This document shows positions 58,095 through 64,000 of a DNA stretch of 64,000 nucleotides, piece after piece (position 1 is the first letter of the stretch; each line of letters starts with the position of its first letter). The stretch comes from Rhodamnia argentea (Eukaryota > Streptophyta > Magnoliopsida > Myrtales > Myrtaceae): positions 21,223,311 through 21,287,310 of the forward strand of contig NC_063155.1 in NCBI RefSeq assembly GCF_020921035.1. Reading direction: 5' to 3'. The notes under the pieces were generated by a model. The model saw only the letters and a list, made by a program, of their open reading frames with translations. It had not been told where the DNA came from and did not search any database. The position numbers and the translations under genes were made by a program.

Positions 58095-58805
58095 GAAAAA
58101 ATTACCAAAAAAGTACTCGAACCCATTGAAATTATATCAATTCAATCATAAACCTTTTTAATTTGGCCAATTTATTCCTAAATCTTTTGTTCAATTCAGT
58201 CTATCCGGCAATTTTGGCCGAGAATCGCTAACGTAGACGCTAGTCATTTTATGTAGCATTGTCGATGCTGATATGAATAGTTTTTTTTTTTATAATTTAT
58301 TAAATAATCTTTTGTTTTTTCCTTTTTATTTTTGGTTTTTTTTTTTGTTATGGTCGGCAAGGTCGTCGGCGACCCTTGTCAAGGTTGGGTTGGAGAGGCT
58401 TGAGTCCTCGCTAGAGGCCGTGAGGTCGAACTTTATAGCATTAGACCTCGCGCCTTGGCCGAGGGTTAAACCGTCGCCGCTTGGGCACAACCTACGGCGA
58501 GGTCGAGCCTTGTCGCCTAGCGCGGGCGAGGCCGACCTCGCCCGACGACTGCGAGGGTCATTGGCAATCTTGCATGGCCATGATGAGAAACATAATATAA
58601 AAAGGAAAAAAGAGGGGAAAAAAGTAAAAATACAAGAAATGTCCACGACAGTGCCGGTGGCGTCACGTCACGTCGGTGAATTCATGGCGGGATTGATTGA
58701 ATCAGCAAATTATCAAAAGGTGTAGGACTAAAGTGGCCAAATTAAAAAGTTTAAAACCGAATTACCAAATTTGAAATAAATTTAAGACACTTTTGGTAAT
58801 TTCCT
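58095..58805. mobile_element. TIR element with GC-rich core, TTTAATTTGGCC family
   Basis: Left end AAATTACCAAAAAAGT... and right end ...ACTTTTGGTAATTT are inverted copies. Further inward, TTTTTAATTTGGCCAA in the left arm matches TTGGCCAAATTAAAAAG-like wording inverted in the right arm. The core (58350-58600) is GC-rich with repeated GGCGAGG and GGCGACC words and an open stretch with no recognisable protein. No clean target duplication was found. Confidence 0.6.
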
Positions 58806-59504
58806 CAGCAGGAAGTCTTCCTCGGAATGAACTTTGACACCAATTGACGGAAGAGGCCCCGTATCGAAAAACAAAACAAGAAATCGAGATCCTATTTCTT
58901 CCCGTAGTTTCAAACCTGGCCTTTGGCACTTAAATATGACCCAAATGAGGAAAAACAGAAGAAGGGTCAAGCTCGAGAGCGGTAGTCATTTTTGGCACTG
59001 GGTATCAAACCTAAACTATCGGACTCCGGCATCCAACTCTTTTCAGCCGGAGAACTCACCCATGTCAGAGCTTCCACGCATGCGAAGGTTTCTGCTCGGA
59101 AGTGCGGACTCGAGATATCCTCCGATTGCTCTTTTGGCAACATCCGGTACCGGGAACAATGCCGATCGAGGACAAAATCGTTCGGCTCGCATCGGCATCG
59201 GCATTGGCATCAGCGTTGGGTCCTCCACGAGCGGTCTCTCCACGGCCACTTCGGCTCGCTGACGGCAAATTCCACCTTACCTCACGAGTCGCCAAATTGT
59301 TGACGAGATTCAATCACCCGATCCACATTAATTACCGACCCGTTACGCCGTAACCTTCTCTGATCTGATCCTAGTCCTGAACCCCAAATTGGGTAAATCA
59401 CAAAAGCAAAGATTTAGTTTCGCTTAAATTGCGATTTCCTCACCCACCAAATGGTTGCCAGTTGAGTGATTGATGCGCTGTCTTTTTTTTTTCGATCGTT
59501 TCCT

Positions 59505-59650
59505 TTTTATAGAAAATTTCAAATGAATGCTTAAAATGGGGATCATTATATCAAACAATGTCCAGTCCATAGTGAATATTATCTCAAATAAATATCTAAA
59601 GTGGTCAACATAGTTTCAAATAAGGGTCCGAGTTCGCTGACCGGCTTGCC
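59505..59650. repeat. Solo end of the CAAATAAGG-type Mutator-like element, diverged
   Basis: It starts GAAAATTTCAAATGAATG and holds two or three 'tcaaataa(g/a)' units spaced about 35 bp, as in the TIRs at 15911 and 37360. No partner end was found. Confidence 0.4.
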
Positions 59651-60285
59651 CGGCACGAATGACTTGCTTATTTCGATGGCAGCATCATAGGCAACTTTTA
59701 TTCGGAAAATTTTCTATTTTAATCCGATTTTGAAAAATCCTCAATTTAATGTTGGAGTTTTGTGGAATCGGGGGTCACTTCAAATTAGGTCGAAACGGGA
59801 AATCGCGAATAGAATCGCTCCTCAATCTTTGTCGCCGGAGTAAGCTCGTAAGTAGCGCGTTCGAGCTGGCCGACGGAGATTTGACTGGCCGGTGAGCGTG
59901 AGCACGTATTTGAAATTTCCACCCCCTGTTTATCCTTTGTTATACAAATACTTATGAAAAGACTTAACTGTCATGATATATATCCCTTTTTGTGATCTCT
60001 AAAATCACCCTAACATTTTTCTTACTCATATCATTTACAATAATGAATAAATATAAAATATTTTTACTATTTACGAAAATGTCTAGTGATACGAAAGAAT
60101 TAGTAAATTGCAACGATTCGTATGGTGTCACGATGACGTAATGTCGCCGCATGGAATGATGGAAGGGTCATAAGCGGTACGTGAGCGAGTCCCGATTTCA
60201 TTATATGACAGGCATGTGAAGTGCATTTCCCCCAAAATTAAAATCGTAATCTTCACTTCCATTTCGAAACCAAACCCCGTCGCCG

Positions 60286-62070
60286 ATGGCCGAACCACCG
60301 GGACCGACCGGCTCCGAGACGCTCCGGTTCGCGAGCCACCTGCTCCGCGGGCGGTGGTTCACGGTGTTCGCCTCCTTCCTCGTCATGTTCGGCGCCGGCG
60401 CCACCTACCTCTTCGGCATCTACTCCAAGCAGATCAAGTCCACCCTCGGCTACGACCAGACCACCCTCAACCTCCTCGGCTTCTTCAAGGACCTCGGCGC
60501 CAACGTCGGCGTCCTCTCCGGCCTCATCGCCGAGGTCACCCCGACCTGGTTCGTCCTCCTCACCGGCTCCGCCATGAACTTCGCCGGCTACTTCCTCATC
60601 TGGCTCGCCGTCTCCGGCAAGATCCCCCGCCCCCGCGTCTGGCAAATGTGCCTCTACATCTGCGTTGGCGCCAACTCCCAGAACTTCGCCAACACCGGCG
60701 CCCTCGTCACCTGCGTCAAGAACTTCCCCGAGGGGCGTGGCATCATGCTGGGTCTCTTAAAAGGTTTCGTGGGTCTGAGCGGGGCGGTCATGACCCAGAT
60801 GTATCTGGCCATTTACGGCAACGATTCCAAGTCCCTGATCCTGCTCATCGCTTGGCTTCCTGCCGCGATTTCGGTCTTGTTCGTGTACACGATTCGGACA
60901 ATGGAGGGTGTTCCGAGGCAGAGGGACGAGCGGAGGGTGTTCTTCAAGTTCTTGTACCTCTCAATTGTTCTTGCTCTGTTCCTCATGGTCATGACGATTC
61001 TGCAGAAGCAGTTCGTCTTTCCTAGAGCTGCTTATGCAGGGAGTGCCACTGTGGTGTGTGCGCTTCTATTTGTTCCTCTCCTCATTATAATCAGTGAGGA
61101 GTTGGCCCTCTGGAAGAAGCGGAATAGCCTTCCAAATCCTGCTTTGAGAGTGAAAATCGTGAGTTCGGAGCCCTCAGAGTCGAAATTGGTTGAGCCGGCG
61201 GCGTCGGCGGCGGCGTACGTGCCGTGGTACTCCGATGTTTTCAAGCCGCCTCCCCGAGGAGAGGATTACACGATCTTGCAGGCGCTCCTCAGCGTCGACA
61301 TGCTGATCCTGTTCCTCGCCACGCTCTGCGGGCTCGGGTCGAGCCTGACGGCGGTGGACAACCTGGGCCAGATCGGGGAGTCGCTCGGGTACCAGGCCCG
61401 GATCACGAGCTCCTTCGTCTCCCTCGTGAGCATCTGGAACTATTTCGGGCGGGTCTTCTCGGGGTTCGTCTCCGAGAGCCTCCTCGTCCGGTACAAGGTC
61501 CCGCGGCCCCTGATGATGACCCTCGTCCTCCTGTTGTCCTCCGTGGGCCACCTCCTCATCGCTTTCCCCTCCCCCGGGTCGCTCTACATCGCGTCCATAA
61601 TCATCGGGTTCTCGTTCGGGGCGCAACTGCCGCTCCTCTTCGCCATCATCTCAGAGCTGTTCGGCCTCAAGTACTACTCCACATTGTTCAATTGCGGGCA
61701 GTTAGCCAGCCCGCTCGGGTCTTACATCCTGAATGTGAAGGTGACCGGGATGCTCTACGACCGGGAGGCGCTGAAGGAGCTCTCGAGGAAGGGGATGAGC
61801 CGGGACTCGGTGAAGGAGCTGACCTGCATCGGGAGGCACTGTTACCGGCTGTCCTTCATAATCCTGACGTTGGTGACTCTGTTCGGTGCTCTGGTTTCGC
61901 TGATACTGGTGGCGAGGACCAGGGAGTTCTACCGGGGCGACATATACGAGAAGTTCAGAGATGGGGTCGAGGAGTCCTCGGAGAGAGAATCGGATGTGTC
62001 GCCGGTGAAGAAGGACATGGACGTGGCCGGTGAGAAGCCGAGCTCTCGAAGAACAAACGCAAATGCTTGA
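60286..62070 (+). CDS. Nodulin-like / NFD4-like major facilitator transporter
   Basis: A single exon encodes 594 aa. The N-terminal nodulin-like domain (about residues 19-265) begins HLLRGRWFTVFASFLVMFGA, followed by GATYLFGIYSKQIKSTLGY and NNLG-like GFFKDLGANVGVLSG. Next come the SQNFANTGALVTCVKNFPEG block and several transmembrane helices. A cytosolic loop (about 285-335, Ser/Pro/Ala-rich) links to an MFS half (about 340-560) with GLGSSLTAVDNLGQIGESLG, NYFGRVFSGFVSE and a CIGRHCYRLSF-type segment. The family, which includes NUCLEAR FUSION DEFECTIVE 4 and nodulin-like proteins, lies in membranes and its substrates are mostly unknown. About twelve helices are visible and the length is normal. 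The first 430 bp and 61250-61700 are strikingly GC3-rich, with a less GC-rich middle. The start is the only ATG before the conserved block. Confidence 0.92.
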   Translation: MAEPPGPTGSETLRFASHLLRGRWFTVFASFLVMFGAGATYLFGIYSKQIKSTLGYDQTTLNLLGFFKDLGANVGVLSGLIAEVTPTWFVLLTGSAMNFAGYFLIWLAVSGKIPRPRVWQMCLYICVGANSQNFANTGALVTCVKNFPEGRGIMLGLLKGFVGLSGAVMTQMYLAIYGNDSKSLILLIAWLPAAISVLFVYTIRTMEGVPRQRDERRVFFKFLYLSIVLALFLMVMTILQKQFVFPRAAYAGSATVVCALLFVPLLIIISEELALWKKRNSLPNPALRVKIVSSEPSESKLVEPAASAAAYVPWYSDVFKPPPRGEDYTILQALLSVDMLILFLATLCGLGSSLTAVDNLGQIGESLGYQARITSSFVSLVSIWNYFGRVFSGFVSESLLVRYKVPRPLMMTLVLLLSSVGHLLIAFPSPGSLYIASIIIGFSFGAQLPLLFAIISELFGLKYYSTLFNCGQLASPLGSYILNVKVTGMLYDREALKELSRKGMSRDSVKELTCIGRHCYRLSFIILTLVTLFGALVSLILVARTREFYRGDIYEKFRDGVEESSERESDVSPVKKDMDVAGEKPSSRRTNANA

Positions 62071-64000
62071 TAGGGATTTATCTGGGAAATTAACGGACTT
62101 GTTAGATTGTAACACTTCGGAAGGAGTTCATACAACTTAAAGCATGGATAATCAAAGGATTCGATTCAAGGCGCTTTCTTTTACGTTTGCTCCTTCTGCA
62201 TGGCATTCGACCGAACCGTGCAGGCCAACTCGAGTTTGAATTTACGGACGCTCTGAAAGAGTGAAATCCTGATGAATTCTTGTGGAAGAAAACTAGTATA
62301 AGCTTGATATATATATTTGGTGTTGGTTTGATCAAGAGTTAAACTGTGAAATTTCTGGAGAAGCTAAGTTCCTTCACTGCCCTCACAAGACAACAGTCCC
62401 AAGTGCAACCTGAAGTGGACTTGATCTGTGTGGTGATACTGCAGTATAAAGCTCCGGAATCGAGCTTCACTGGCATGCTACTCAAGCTCGATTCGAATAT
62501 TCAATATCTTACCAATTCGAATCGAAATTATAATAATAATAATAATGCGATTATTGACTTGACTTTGATGACTATTTCAAGTGGGCAAAGTCCCTAGTGA
62601 TTAAACAAATCAAGATTTTACTATGACGCAATTTTAGAGAGACGCGAAAGCGAAAACCTATGGGATCACTTCTGCAATTGGATCGCATTAAGATTCCAGT
62701 CTTCAATCAAACGGAATGAAAGCAAGAAATTGATTAGCTATAGTAGCTGCAAACAAATCTCGTGACGGTGATCAAATAGCATTAGCTACGTCTCGTCTCT
62801 TGACGAGTGCCGCCAAGAAAGTGTGGCTGAGCCTTTTTCTCAGCGGCTTGATTTAAGGATCCTTTGCTGTCGCACTGAATCACGGGGTTTGGCTCGTTTG
62901 GTCTTATCGTCCGCTTCTCTCTCCCCACAAGTCCAACTTGTGTCCCCATCTTTATCTAAATCATCTTTTTGTCTGCTTGACACCGCAATCCAAGAAGGTC
63001 CTCTGTTTTACCTTCACGAGGACGGCCCACAGAAAACCATATAATAAGCCATTAAATAGACCTCCATCTCCACCCGATGCGGCTACGTCGACGCGATAAG
63101 AACCTAACAAGTCTTTTAAAATTGTCAATCTCTATCGACCGGTCCCCTTCAATTTCACGACAGTGGTGTTGAAATTGGTCGTGACCGGATCACCGATGGA
63201 TGCGACTGGAATGTTATATGTCGAGTTGATTTTGCGATTAGCCTATAGCAGACGATCTGCAGTTATTTCTATGTTCACTCCCCTTGTCTTCCTGTGTCAT
63301 GTGCACTCATGTGTGTGCCCGTTTCTAGCATAGGAAGAGCATAAAATCAGTCAGCTCCTCAAAAACTGATTTCGTTTCCATGATTCCGCAAACTGATGCG
63401 CTAAAAGCATAGAGACATTGATCTCCCTTCATTAGTTTTGCTTCCACCCTTTTCTTGTGTCCCCTTCATATTGGTCGGCACAACCATGGATTCGAACTTG
63501 AGTACCCACCAACCCATGACCACAAATTCGGAATTGAATTGGTAGATCACTGCCACGCCAAGCATAGATCAGACGTTCTTTGCTAACAAACGAATAGTCT
63601 CAAGAAATTTCTTTCAGCTCAGAATGGACTAGAGGACTTTCTGCAAGGAAGAGCATTCATGTGAAGGCAAAATGGAATCCGAAAGGGATACAATGTCTGC
63701 TAAGGTGTAACTTCCTGCGGGGCTTCAAATGCAACTTCCCGCTCTTATATAGGTAACAAGTAAGCTAGCCAATTCCACAGCGGAGACGCCGAGCAGTACA
63801 AGACAGAAACTACAAGCCAGGTTATTAAGCTACTCATTCAAACTATAGATCATTCAGCTACAAGGACTAGACTATGATCAAGACCTGACACAACCTGTAG
63901 AACTTCCAGACCTTCTAAAGAGTCTAAGAAAGTTGGCTCGGTCTCGTCGTTGGAGCTTCCCAATCCAAGTCTTCCGTTTCTGCCACAGCCCCATACCCAT
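62071..64000. other. Right-hand end of the window, no gene seen
   Basis: This holds the 3' UTR of the MFS gene and then gene-free sequence. A B-box-like GTTCGAATCC word occurs on the minus strand near 63490. Open frames are short and without motifs. Confidence 0.5.

Noticed and set aside
58834-59262. A 142-codon plus-strand frame after the TIR element
   Set aside because: It has no recognisable motif, no splice-supported extension and lies among repeats. A run of short Gly/Ile repeats suggests chance.
61224-62033. A 269-codon open frame within the MFS transporter gene, and a similar one at 60216-61025
   Set aside because: These are alternative frames of a GC-rich coding sequence. The transporter frame is conserved and full length, while these frames are rich in Arg, Pro and His without motifs.
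1-64000. CRISPR arrays, rRNA, bacterial operons or phage-like modules
   Set aside because: No regularly spaced palindromic repeats, no rRNA words and no operon structure. The window is plant nuclear DNA.

Overview
This is a plant nuclear window, almost certainly from a eudicot. Genes are intron-rich with GT/AG splice sites, spacers are AT-rich and full of transposable elements, and the proteins are plant families: WAT1 transporter, 4CL-like ligase, R2R3-MYB, XTH and nodulin-like MFS. A woody rosid, perhaps Myrtales, is my guess from the overall repeat style; this was not tested.

Layout. Positions 1-8904 are a minus-strand Ty3/gypsy (Tat/Ogre-like) LTR retrotransposon fossil. It carries an extra plant-mobile-domain-like ORF upstream of gag and a 2.86 kb 5' LTR. 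Its outer edge sits inside the penultimate exon of a WAT1-type transporter gene, whose 3' end survives at 8905-9249. Next come a complete 4CL-like acyl-CoA ligase (minus, 10783-14407) with a Mutator-type MITE in intron 2, a Pack-MULE carrying a captured patatin-like exon fragment (15911-17140), a seven-exon glyoxalase I (plus, 19022-21450, possibly with an upstream plastid-targeting exon), an R2R3-MYB of the MYB36/RAX group (minus, 23609-25159) and a nine-exon METTL21-like lysine methyltransferase (minus, 30872-35498). These are followed by a small RPA-like OB-fold zinc protein (plus, 38802-40056), the ESCRT-III subunit VPS24 (minus, 41286-43926), an XTH31/32-type xyloglucan enzyme (plus, 50067-51924) and a single-exon NFD4/nodulin-like MFS transporter (plus, 60286-62070).

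For every complete multi-exon gene the exon lengths sum to an intact reading frame: 544, 184, 312, 324, 169, 230 and 306 aa. The genes are independent housekeeping or developmental loci; I see no metabolic cluster. The spacers hold MITEs of several families (three with clear 9-10 bp target duplications), a 5'-truncated LINE-like insertion with poly(A) tail, solo transposon ends and GC-rich low-complexity cores. The most notable observations are the captured patatin exon, the retroelement inside a transporter exon, an in-exon tandem duplication that supplies the start codon of the OB-fold gene, and a one-base-overlapping upstream ORF in front of the methyltransferase. No convincing new biological system was found.
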